This document shows, in pieces, positions 1 to 10,300 of a DNA stretch of 44,875 bases. Source of the stretch: Gemmatimonadota bacterium (GTDB taxonomy: Bacteria; Orphanbacterota; Orphanbacteria; Orphanbacterales; Orphanbacteraceae); NCBI GenBank assembly GCA_013002425.1, contig JABDJQ010000273.1:1-44875 (forward strand), in the 5' to 3' direction. Positions within the stretch are counted from its first letter, which is position 1, and every line of letters starts with the position of its first letter. The notes under the pieces were generated by a model. That model was not told the origin of the DNA, made no database searches, and saw only the letters and a program-made list of their open reading frames with translations. A program made the position numbers and the translations under genes.

Positions 1-133
1 GTGGGAGAGGCGCGGGTCGGCAGCCGGCGGCAGGCTCTGGCTCCCGCTTCTCGTTCTCGCGGCGATCCTGGTCGCGGTCGGCAGCTTCTACGGCGGCATA
101 CTCGTGCGGGGGCCGGGGCACCTGGCGTTCTAG
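1..133 (+). CDS. C-terminal tail of a membrane protein (partial, 5' end outside window)
   Basis: Reading from base 2 gives 43 residues ending at a TAG at 131-133. The fragment opens with a basic, Gly/Ala-rich stretch. It continues with one strongly hydrophobic segment (LWLPLLVLAAILVAVGSF) and a short tail ending in GHLAF. This looks like a last transmembrane helix with a short C-terminal tail. The product cannot be named. The frame is preferred over the overlapping frame-1 reading because it is hydrophobic and ends just before the promoter-like element of the next gene. Confidence 0.6.
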   Translation, partial: WERRGSAAGGRLWLPLLVLAAILVAVGSFYGGILVRGPGHLAF

Positions 134-146
134 TGCGCCCGAATTG

Positions 147-155
147 TGCTACCAT
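147..155 (+). promoter_or_regulatory. Extended -10 element (TG-C-TACCAT), probably leaderless
   Basis: TG at 147-148, one base, then TACCAT at 150-155. Only 7 nt separate it from the ATG at 163, so transcription would start at or next to the start codon. No Shine-Dalgarno sequence and no good -35 box are visible. The same arrangement recurs before the genes at 12761, 17696, 31243 and 35138. Confidence 0.45.
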
Positions 156-162
156 TCGCGGC

Positions 163-1170
163 ATGAAACGGTTTTACCAGCTTCGTTGTTCCCATGCCGG
201 GCGCGCTCGCGTCAGCGCCTTCGCACTGTTGCTGATCGCGGCCCTCGGGCTCGCGTGCCTCGACGCGGATCCGCTCGATCCGAACGCGAACGAGGCGACC
301 GTTTCCGTTCACCTTACCTATTATAGTGGCGCGGGGCTCGGGCGTACGGGGGATGCTTCGACGGCCGCCGGCAAGTCTACCGTCGTCGATTCCCTCGTGA
401 TCACGGTTTACGACGTGACGCCCGACGTGAACACGAACGAACCAGCCGCGTTTCCGATTGCGGCCACGGCCGTGAATCCTCCGTCGCAGGACGACGCGAC
501 GGGCACGTTCTATGAAGCGAACATGCGGATCGACCTCAGCGAAGAGCGCTTCTATCGCGTGGTGGCTCGCGTCGTCGACCCGAGCGGCCCGGGTGTGCTG
601 ACGGGCGAGCGCACGATCGACCTCGTGCCGGGCGCGACTTCGTTCGTGGCGATGGTGATGACGGCGCCGGGCGTTCCCGCGCCGGGAACGTACGATCTGG
701 CGGTGGTGAAATCGTTTGCGCGGTCGGGAGCGCGGGGCCACGAGATTCCGATCGTGCTGACGAACGCGGATTCGATCGGGGGCATCGAATTCGAGATGAA
801 ATACGACGCGGCGGCGGTCAGCTCGGTGACAGGCATACGTGTCGATCCGTCGAGCCGCCTTTACGTGTCGGACGGAACGGGCGGGAGCCGGCTCATTCCG
901 ACCCGGGTTTCCACGCCGAGCGATTCGACGCTTCGCGTGTTGACGGTCGACCTTTCGGTCGATGGCGATTCACTGACCGCGCCGCTCAGCGTGATCGAGC
1001 CGGGACAGGACCTGCTGTTTTTCGTCGTCGTCGATCTGGCGTCGAACCTCCCCGCGCTGCCGGACACGTTTACGATGGATCTGGGCGGGGTCTTCTTCTC
1101 GACTCCGTCGGGGAGCACGGAAGTCGCCGTTTCGACTCCTCACGACGATATCCTCATCATGACCCCCTGA
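163..1170 (+). CDS. Lipoprotein with cohesin-like domain
   Basis: A 335-residue protein. It starts with a lipoprotein signal peptide: a basic n-region, the hydrophobic run FALLLIAALGLAC, and lipobox Cys32. It should therefore be lipid-anchored. Residues about 45-175 look like a beta-rich carboxypeptidase-regulatory or Ig-like domain. Residues about 178-335 resemble a cohesin fold, with a YDLAVVKS-type first strand, then GHEIPIVLTNADSIGGIEFE (the family's 'gd.v.vpv.l.n...i.g..f.l.yd' pattern), and a late LLFFVVVDLAS strand. Cohesins bind dockerins, and the next gene encodes a protein with a two-loop dockerin, so this lipoprotein may be its cell-surface anchor (inference). The ATG at 163 is chosen over the upstream frame because the signal peptide begins there. 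The cohesin call rests on pattern reading only. Confidence 0.7.
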   Translation: MKRFYQLRCSHAGRARVSAFALLLIAALGLACLDADPLDPNANEATVSVHLTYYSGAGLGRTGDASTAAGKSTVVDSLVITVYDVTPDVNTNEPAAFPIAATAVNPPSQDDATGTFYEANMRIDLSEERFYRVVARVVDPSGPGVLTGERTIDLVPGATSFVAMVMTAPGVPAPGTYDLAVVKSFARSGARGHEIPIVLTNADSIGGIEFEMKYDAAAVSSVTGIRVDPSSRLYVSDGTGGSRLIPTRVSTPSDSTLRVLTVDLSVDGDSLTAPLSVIEPGQDLLFFVVVDLASNLPALPDTFTMDLGGVFFSTPSGSTEVAVSTPHDDILIMTP

Positions 1171-1258
1171 CGCGTTTTCGTCACTCCGTGACGCGTTTTC
1201 GTCACTCCGTGACGCGTTTTCGTCACACCGTGACGCGTTTTCGTCACACCGTGACGCG
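1171..1258. repeat. Four tandem 21-bp repeats of interleaved inverted repeats
   Basis: Four head-to-tail 21-bp units lie at 1171-1191, 1192-1212, 1213-1233 and 1234-1254, followed by a partial unit (cgcg). Units 1-2 have a T and units 3-4 an A at one position, so they fall into two pairs. Each unit holds gtcac-N3-gtgac, a short hairpin. Across each unit boundary runs tgacg-N6-cgtca, a second inverted repeat. The TGA stop of the preceding gene forms the first boundary half-site. The array could be a multi-site operator, a termination region or a recent slippage expansion. It lies just upstream of the promoter of the giant protein gene. Confidence 0.85.
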
Positions 1259-1272
1259 GAGAGCGCGTCTAA

Positions 1273-1301
1273 TTGCCGCCTTCGGGCATCTCTGTTAGGA
1301 T
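1273..1301 (+). promoter_or_regulatory. Sigma-70-type promoter of the Fn3/dockerin gene
   Basis: TTGCCG at 1273-1278 and TAGGAT at 1296-1301 are separated by exactly 17 bp. Transcription would start near 1308, giving an 18-nt leader with AGGGA about 10 nt before the ATG at 1326. The promoter lies directly downstream of the 21-bp repeat array, which could therefore act as an upstream control region. Confidence 0.5.
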
Positions 1302-1325
1302 TGAAGGCCCAGGGACGGACAATTC

Positions 1326-4300
1326 ATGAATGGGGTACATGCTCCAGAGGACGTTCCTCGACCCCCGGAAAGTAAAGTAAGTAGCCTCATGCGCCGCCTG
1401 AACCGTGCGATCGCAATTCTTCCACTTCTTGTTGCCCTGATGTCATTGGCGGCGCCGGTTCACGCGCAGCTCTCGGCGCCGGGCAATCTGACGGCGAGCG
1501 TCGACTCGTGCTGGGGGATCGCGCTTTCGTGGGATTCGCAGCCGGCGGCGGATTCGTTCGCCGTTTTCACCGCGGACACGGTTCGCTATTCGCTCACGAA
1601 TTCGTTTCGCGATTCGATTGCCGTGGTCGGCGTGAATACGACGTACTGGGTCGCGGCGATCAACAATCCGGGGGTGGGCGATTCGGCCACGGCGATCGGA
1701 TTTCGCCCGGCGCCGTTCGCAACGGTCCCGGGGTTTACGGCTTCACTCGATCGCTGTGACGGCATATTGCTTTCGTGGACCGACGTTGCGGGCGAAGCGG
1801 GCTACGTTCTTTATCGCGACAGCGTAGAGGTCGATACGCTGCCGCCGAATACGGTTTCCTTTCTCGACGGAACGGCCGCCTCGGGCGATTCGGTTTCGTA
1901 TCGAATCGAGGCGTGGAGTGATTGCGAACCGGCGCCGGTCGCGTCCGGCACGGTGAACGGCTGGCGTAAACCGGCGGCGCCTCCGGTCGTGAGCGGCCTG
2001 GCGGCGACTTCGGATCTCTGCACGGGCATCGAAGTGTCGTGGATCGACGTGCCGCGCGAAGAGGCGTACGTGATCGAGCGCGACGGCGTTCCGATCGACA
2101 CGATCGGCCCGGACCTCACGGTCTATCTCGACGCGAGCGCGTTCTCCGACATTACCTACAATTATCGTGTCGGGCCGTACAACGAGTGCTCCGCATCGCC
2201 GGCATTCGGCCTGTCGATCACGGGACGCCGGTTGCAGCCCGCGCCCGCGGCCCCCTCGAACGTGACGGCGAGCGATACGTCGTGCGCCGTGGTGTTCCTT
2301 TCGTGGAGCCTGTCCGTAACCGACGGCACCTACATTATCTACCGTGACAACATCGCAATCGACACGGTGCCTTCGGCAACCCTCACTTATGTCGATTCCG
2401 TGCCGGGCGGGAGCTACGTGTATGGAGTGGCGGGCGAGAACGCGTGCGGCACGTCGCCCGACAGTACGGTGGCGATCGGCACGGTGCTTCCGGGTCCGCC
2501 CGCGGCTCCGGTCACCTTCACGGCGAGCGACACGTCGTGCAGTGTCGTCGTGCTGGAATGGTCGGCTTCGGTCGACGCGGATTACTACCTCGTGTATCGC
2601 GACGGCGCGCGCATCGATTCGCTCGCGGCCGCGGTTCTCGGCTACCAGGATTCGCCCGGCGGTTCCGGATCCTTTACGTACGGAATTGCGGCCGGAAACG
2701 AATGCGGTGTATCGGACTCGACAGAAGCGAAAGGCGTCGTCCTTCCCGGCGCGCCGGGCGCGATCACGGGTTTCACGGCGGGCGACACGGCGTGCGTGAG
2801 CGTAACGATGAACTGGGACACGGCGGTCGACGCGGACACCGTGTTTCTGCAGCGCGGCGGCGCCGAGATCGCGCAGTTTCTGCTCGGCGAAACCACGTTC
2901 AACGAAGTCGTTCCGCCCGGCGTTTACGAGTATTCGATTTTCGCGGCGAACGAATGCGGGCGTTCGATCACCGTGATCGACAGCGTGGAGGTCTTTCCGC
3001 TGCCCGTTCCGCCGACGGCGCTTGCCGCTTCGATCGACTCGTGCGGACTCGTGCATGTCACGTGGACGGGCGCCGCCGGCGACGCGGGCTATGCCGTGTA
3101 TCGTGAGGACGCTTTTCTCGCGAACGTTACGGATTCGTTCTACGGCGACACGGCCGCGCCGATCGGCGCCTCCACGTACTGGATCGCGACCCTGAACGCA
3201 TGCGGCGCGAGCGACTCGGTTTCCGTTGTCGGAACGCGGCCGCCGGACGCGCCTTCGGCGCCCGCGCTCGCAGCGGCCACGGACGATTCGTGTACAGCCG
3301 TGTTCGTGAGCTGGAGCGCTTCGGCCGACGCGGATTCGTACTTCGTCTATCGCGACGGCGCCGTCATCGCGCGAACCGTTCTGCTCGCGTTCGCCGACAC
3401 GCCGCCGCCGGGCACGTACGATTATGCGGTGGCCGCGGGCAACTCGTGCGGCGTTTCGGATTCGACCGTCGACTCCGGCACGTTGCTGCCGCCGCCTCCG
3501 ATCGCGCCGACGCTTGCGAGCGCGTCGGATTCGCTTTGCGATCGCGTGGAGATCACGTGGGGCGATGTCGCGAACGAAGCGGGCTACGTCGTATACCGAA
3601 ACAGCGTGGTGCTCGATACGGTGCCCGCGAATACCGTGCTGTTCACGGATACGGGGATCGCTCCGGGCGCGTCCTCGAACTACCAGGTCGGCGCCTTCAA
3701 CGCGTGCTCCGCCGGCCCGGCCGTTTCCGGTTCGCTTGCGGGGTCACGCCTTCCCGCGGCGCCTGCCGCCGTGAACGACCTCGTGGCGAGCGACGACTCG
3801 TGCGGAGTGGTGGTGCTCGCATGGACGGACGTGGCGGACGAAGACGGCTACGTGATCGAGCGAGACGGCGCGCCGATCGACACGATCGCCGCGGGCGCAA
3901 CCGGGTATCGCGATTCGCCGGCATCGATCGACGTGGCTCTTTCCTATCGCGTGGGCGTCTTCAACACGTGTTCGGGGGGCGTCATCTTCGGCAACGCGGA
4001 CTTCGGAACGGCGCTCCCGGGGGCTCCCGGCCTGCCTGCGAACGTGCTGGCGACCGACGATTCGTGCGGCGCCGTATACATCACATGGACGCCCGGCGCC
4101 GATATCGACTCGCAGTTCGTGCTCCGGAACGGCGCCATTCTGGAGCGGCTGGGCCCGGCCGACGCGTCGTATCAGGATCTCACCGCGGTGCCTGCCGTCA
4201 CTTATGCATACGCCATTCGCTCGCGGAACGATTGCGGCGCGACGGACTCCGGAGCCGACAACGGAACGCGCCCGCCGGACGCGCCGGTCAGTCCGGCCGG

Positions 4301-7300
4301 TCTTGCGGCGACGCTCGACTCGTGCGCCTACGTGCTGCTTGCGTGGGGCGATGTCGCGGACGAGGACGGCTACACCGTTTATCGCGACAGTACTCCGCTC
4401 TTAACGCTGCCCCCGAATGTCGTTGTCTGGCGCGATTCGTCCGCGCTCCCCGGCGCGACGTACACGTATCAGGTCAGCGCGTTCAACGGTTGCTCGATTG
4501 CTCCCGCGCTTTCCAATACGGCGCAGGGGAGTCGTCCGCCCGTACCGGTTGCCGTGACCGGGCTGTTCGCGACGGACGACGATTGCGACTTCGTGCAGCT
4601 CACGTGGGTGGACGGGACCGACGAATCCGGATACCGCGTCGAGCGTGACGGCGGCGTACTCGTCGACCTGCCGCCCGACGTGACGAGCTTTACGGATTCG
4701 TCGATTCCCGCCGGCACGACGGCGGCGTATCGCGTCGGCGCGCTCGCGCAATGTATTCCCGACGCCGCCTACTCGAGCGAAGCGAACGGAACGCGGCTCG
4801 CGGCCGTTCCGATCGTACCGGCATCCGTTGTGGCGACCGATGATTCGTGCGCCGCGGTTCGCGTAACGTGGAACGCTTCCCCGGGGGCGGACGGTTACGA
4901 AGTGCTGCGCGACGGACTGTTTGCGGGACTCGTGAGCGACGGATCGCTCTTCTTTCGTGACGTGACGCCGCCTCCCGGCGCGTCATTCTATGAAGTACGC
5001 GCGTTGAACGCGTGCGGAACATCAGCCGCGGCCGGGGACAGCGGCGCGGCGGCGGAACCGCCGGCGATACCCGTGATCGACTCCGCGTCGACGGATCGCT
5101 GCGACGGAATCATGATCACCTGGATCGACGTGGCGAACGAAGACGGCTACATCGTTTATCGCAACCTGATCGGCATCGACACGCTTCCCGCCGACGTGAC
5201 TTCGTATCTCGATACCCTCGCGGACGGCGCGCTCCCGACGCTGTATCGCGTGGGCGCGTTCGCGCCCTGTTTCCCCGCGCCGACGCCGTCCAATCCGGCA
5301 CAGGGCGTACGCCTGCCCACGCCCCCCGTCCCCGTGACCGGTCTTGTGGCGACAACGGACCGGTGCGACGGCATTGCCCTGACGTGGGATGATACCGAGG
5401 GAGAGGAGTTCTACATCGTGGCGCGGAACGGATTCGCCATCGCGAATCTGCCCGCGGGATCGGTTTCGCACCTCGACACGACGGCGCTTGCGGGAAGTAC
5501 GAACGACTACCGTGTGGGGGGCGCGAACTTCTGTTCCGGGGGCCTCCCCGTCTACGGCGACAGCGTTCAGGGCTCGCGTCCCTTTGCCGCGCCTGAAGCC
5601 GTGGATTCACTGACGGCGAGTCAGGACTCGTGCGGCGTGATCCGCCTCGAATGGATTGCGCCTGTCGAGAGCGATACGGTTTCGATCGTCCGCGATTTCG
5701 TCGACGAGATCGCGCGGATTCCGGCTGCCGCCGGCTTCTATCGCGACACGAGCTCCGTTACCGGGAGCCCGCTCTACTCGCTGACCGCTCTCAATTCGTG
5801 CGGCGCCTCGAAGCCGGTGCTGATTCAGGGAGCGAGGAAGCCGGACACGCCGCCGCCGCCCGCGACCGTGAGCGCATCGACGGACTCGTGCGACGGCGTT
5901 TTTCTGGCGTGGAGCGATGTCGAGAACGAATTCGGTTACATCATTCTGAGGGGCGGCGTTCTCGTCGATACGGTGCTCGCCGACGTCACTTCCTATGTCG
6001 ACACGACGGCCGCGCCCGGCGTCGATCATTCCTACGAGATCGGGCCGTTCAACGATTGTACGATCACTCCGCTGTTCTCCGCAGCGGTCACAGGCGCGAT
6101 TCTTCCGCCGCCGGTCCCGGTCACGACCCTGACCGCGTCGACCGACAACTGCGCGGGCATTCAGCTTACATGGACGGGAGTCGCGTTCGCGAGCGGATAC
6201 AGCGTGTATCGCGCCGGCGTATTTCTCGATTCGGTCGCGCCGGGCGTCACCGCGTATCTCGATACGGCCGTTGCTTACGGAAGCACGCACAGGTATCAGA
6301 TCGGCTCCTTGAATCGCTGCTCCTTCGGTCCCGTATTCGGCGACACGCTCTCCGGCACACGCCCGTTCGATCAGCCGGATCCGCCTGCGGGGGTCAGCGC
6401 GACCGACGATCTCTGTCAGGTCGTGAACGTCGTGTGGAACGAATCGCCGAACGCGACGAGCTACGTGATCGAGCGCAACGGAAATCAGATCGGCGAAGTA
6501 TTCGATTCGCCTTACTTCTTCACTGACACCTCGGTGCAGCCGGGTTCGTACACGTACGCGGTGAAAGCGCGCAACCTGTGCGGCACGTCCACCGGTTCGG
6601 TCGACACGGGAACGCGGCGCGCGGGTCCGGGCGAGCCGAGCAACCTCACCGCGACGCAGGATCTATGCGAAGGCGTTCGGCTTACATGGTCCGCCGCGGC
6701 GAACGTATCGTCCTACACGATTCGGAGAGGCGGCGTGACGATCGCGACGAATCTGCCCGCGTCCGCGACGACGTATTTCGATGACGGTGCGACCGGCGGC
6801 GTTTCGAGCATCTATACGGTAGAGGCGCTGAACGTCTGCGGCAGTCGCATCTCGGACCCGGGTGTGGTCGGGCGGCGCCTCGCGGGAGCGCCGAGCGGGC
6901 CTTCGAACGTATCGGCGACGGACGGCGGCTGTTCCGAGATTGCGATTACATGGAGCTATTCGGGATCCACGACCTCGCTCGTCGGTTTCCAGATATCGTT
7001 CCGCGATCTGAATACCGGCGGCGTGTACGACTCGATCACCACGCTTCCTGTCAGCAGCAACTCGTTCGTGCATACGCCGCCGCCGGGGAATTACGAATAC
7101 TGGGTCAGCGCGCGCAATCAGTGCGGCAGTTCGCCGCAGACCGACGGAAGCCAGGACGAAGGGGCGATACTCGGCATTCCGCCCGCACCGGCCTGGGACG
7201 CGGCGAGTGATTCCTCGAGCTGCACCGGAGAATCGTTCACACTTCGATGGAACGCGTTGCCGAACGTGCTCGAGTATCGTGTCTCGCAGGGCGGGTTCGT

Positions 7301-10300
7301 TGTCAGCACGGTCGACACTTCGTTTGCTTTCGTTCGATCGCAGACCGGCGACTACAACTTCACGGTTACCGCTTTCACCGCGTGCGGCCCCGGCTCCGCA
7401 AGCACCCTGTTCCCCGTGACGGTGCTCGCCAGTCCGTCGCCGCCGACGAACGTATCCGCCTCGCAGGACTCGTGCGGCTTCATCGATCTCGTGTGGCAGA
7501 ACGGCACGGACAGCCGCGTATGGATCGCCTCGGCCGGCGACACCGCGTTCCTCGGAGCGGGCGTGCAGAGCTGGCGCGACGATCACCCGGACGGCGGACC
7601 GCGTTCGTATCACGTGGGCGGCTATAACGCCTGCGGCACGCTCGGCTCGACCACGCTTCTCACGGGCTTCGCATTCCCCGACTTCCTGCCTGCGCCCGAC
7701 AGCGTGCACGCCACGGACGGGCTTTGTGATTCCGTGATCGTGACCTGGACATACGAAGCGCCGCTCGAGCCCGTCCAGGACTTCCGCGTCATTCGCTATG
7801 ACGGCGCCTCGGCGACGACGATCGCATTTCTCTCGAGCGACGACGTGTATCGCGTGGTCGATACCCCCCCCGACGCGGCATCCAGGCGCTACGGGGTGCA
7901 GGCCGAAAACCGCTGCGCTCTATCGATCGCGACCGAAGATTTCGGCAGGGCGAATCGCACGCCGGGCATTCCGATCTGGACGGCGGAAGTGGGCGATGCG
8001 TGTCAGTCGGCTTCGTTCTCGCTCCGCTGGCAGGCAGTTTCGGGCGCCGGCAGTTACGAAGTGTTTCGCGACGGGAGCCTGATCGCCACGGTGTTGCAGC
8101 CGAGCCTGCGCCTCAGCGTTTTCGAAACCGGCGAGTTCGAGTTTCGTGTGCGCGCGGTGAGCGACTGCGGCCCCGGTCCGCTCGGCGAAAGCCAGCTCGT
8201 GCGCGTGGTCGATCTGCCCGCCGTCCCGCTGGATGTAAGAATCGACAGCTCCTACTGCGATTCGGTGCACGTGACATGGAGTCCGCAGCTCGACTCGATT
8301 CGCGTTACGCGGTCGGATCGCGTCGACCCGGTTTATGTCGGCGCGGGAAACGGATTCGCGACCGACTTCCCCGTGAAAGGGGTAACGTACCGCGTGCGCT
8401 CCTTCAACGGTTGCGGCGAGTCCGAAGAAGTCACGGTCACGCTGGGACGCCCGCTGATTCGTCCGCCGGCGCCTGTTGCCGTAACCGCCTCGAACACGCT
8501 TTGCGATTCCGTCGTGATTACATGGTCGATGCCGCAGTCGCAGATCGTGCTAAGCGGTTTCGAGATTTCGCGTACGCGAAACGATTCGACGACCATCGTG
8601 GCGAATTCACTCGCTCCGTCGCTTCGTCGCTTCGTCGATCGCGGCGGTGTCGGGCTCTACGAATACCGGATTGTCGCGACGAACGAATGCGGCGTATCGC
8701 TCGACGTGGAAACGGCGCGGGACTTCGGCTCGTTCCGCCCCGCATTCCTGGCGACGAACTTCAGTTCGGAATCGGATTCCGTCGGCTGCAGGGGTTCGAA
8801 TATCGAGCTCGTGTGGGAACCCGATCCGGATGCGCTCTTCTACAACGTATGGGAGACGGGAGACGAAATTCCCGTGGCGGTCGTTGCGGGCAGTAATTCC
8901 AGCGCGTCTCTTCTGGTGACATCGATCGGCGACCGAAGCTACGAGCTCCAGTCTGTCGGCGTTTGCGGCGACGGACTCCGGTCCGCGCCGTGGCTCGTGC
9001 GCGTCGGCGAAACACCCGTGCGACTCTCGGGCCTGCGCGCGAGCGACGACCTGTGCGGCGCCGTGCGTCTCGACTGGAATCGCTCGGCGTCCGTGATGGA
9101 AGAAGTGCGCGTGTATCGGAGCGGCGAGTGGATTGCGTCGGCATCGCCGACCGACACCACGTTCATGGACGAGAGCGTCGCGCTCGGCGAAACGTACGAA
9201 TACTTCGTGGTCGGCGCGAGCCGTTGCGGCACCGCCGGCGCTTCTCCCGTCGCCGAGGGAAGCGCGCTTCGCGGCCTCACCTCACCCGTGCTCTCCGGGC
9301 CGCCGTCGGGCGCGACGAACCTGCCGATTCCCGTCACGATGAGCTGGACGCCCGTACCGGCCGCCATCGGTTATTACCTCGAGGTCCAGGATCCCGACGT
9401 GTCCGAGATCGTGCTCGATTCGCTGCTGCCGGCGTCGCCGTCCGTCACGATCGGGGGCCTCAGCCTCGGCGAGCGTTATCTGTGGCGTGTGGCGACTGTC
9501 GACGACTGCGGGCCCGGCATTCCGAGCGCGTGGCGGAACTTCCAGACGATTCAGAGCGCGCCGGCGGTGCTTGCGAGCGATCCGGCCAGCTTCGCGACGG
9601 GCGTGGCTCTCGACGCGAACGTGCGCGTGGTCTTCAGCCTGCCGATCGATCCCGCAAGCTTGAGCGGGGCGCAGCTGTTCCGCGGCGATACGGAAGTTCC
9701 CGTGTCGCGCCGCCTCGAGACGGAAGGGAGCGTGCTCGTCGTGGATCCTGTCGACTCGCTCCGCTTCAACACGACCTACTCGCTTCTGGTCGGAGGCCTT
9801 CGGGATATCTTCGGACAGGGGCTCGGCGGAACGGCGCCGATCACGTTCACGACAGCGCCCGCGCCTCGCCCTGTCGGTGACGTCGACATCGATTTTCAGC
9901 GGACCCCCGCAGATGTTGCGCGCGCCGCGGACATCGTGCTCGGCCGTGTGAATCCCGCGGAGTATGATGTGGGCGAAATCGATCTGAACCGTGACGGACG
10001 GTTCGGTGTGGGCGACGTCGTCCTCCTCGGGAAGCTGATCGTGAAAGAGGGCGTCGTCCTTCTGCCCGATTTCTCGAAGAGCGCGCCGCACGCGATTCGT
10101 TTCGCGAGCGAACCGAGTGACGGCCGCGCGGACGCGGACGGTTACGCGCTGCGACTGACGCTGGAAGGCGACGCGAGCCGGAGCACGTTCCTTTCGCTTG
10201 CGTGGCCGGAAGACGCGGGGCGCGTTACGGCGATCGAGCGTCTGCAGAACGTGAACGTCGTGCAGAGCGCAGGTGAAGGGCAGAATACGAATGCGGAAGG

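Noticed and set aside
1..162. N-terminal extension of the cohesin lipoprotein in frame 1
   Set aside because: It overlaps a better frame with a transmembrane helix ending at 133, and the signal peptide begins at the ATG at 163.
1171..1258. CRISPR array
   Set aside because: The 21-bp units are directly abutting, with no spacers and no cas genes nearby.
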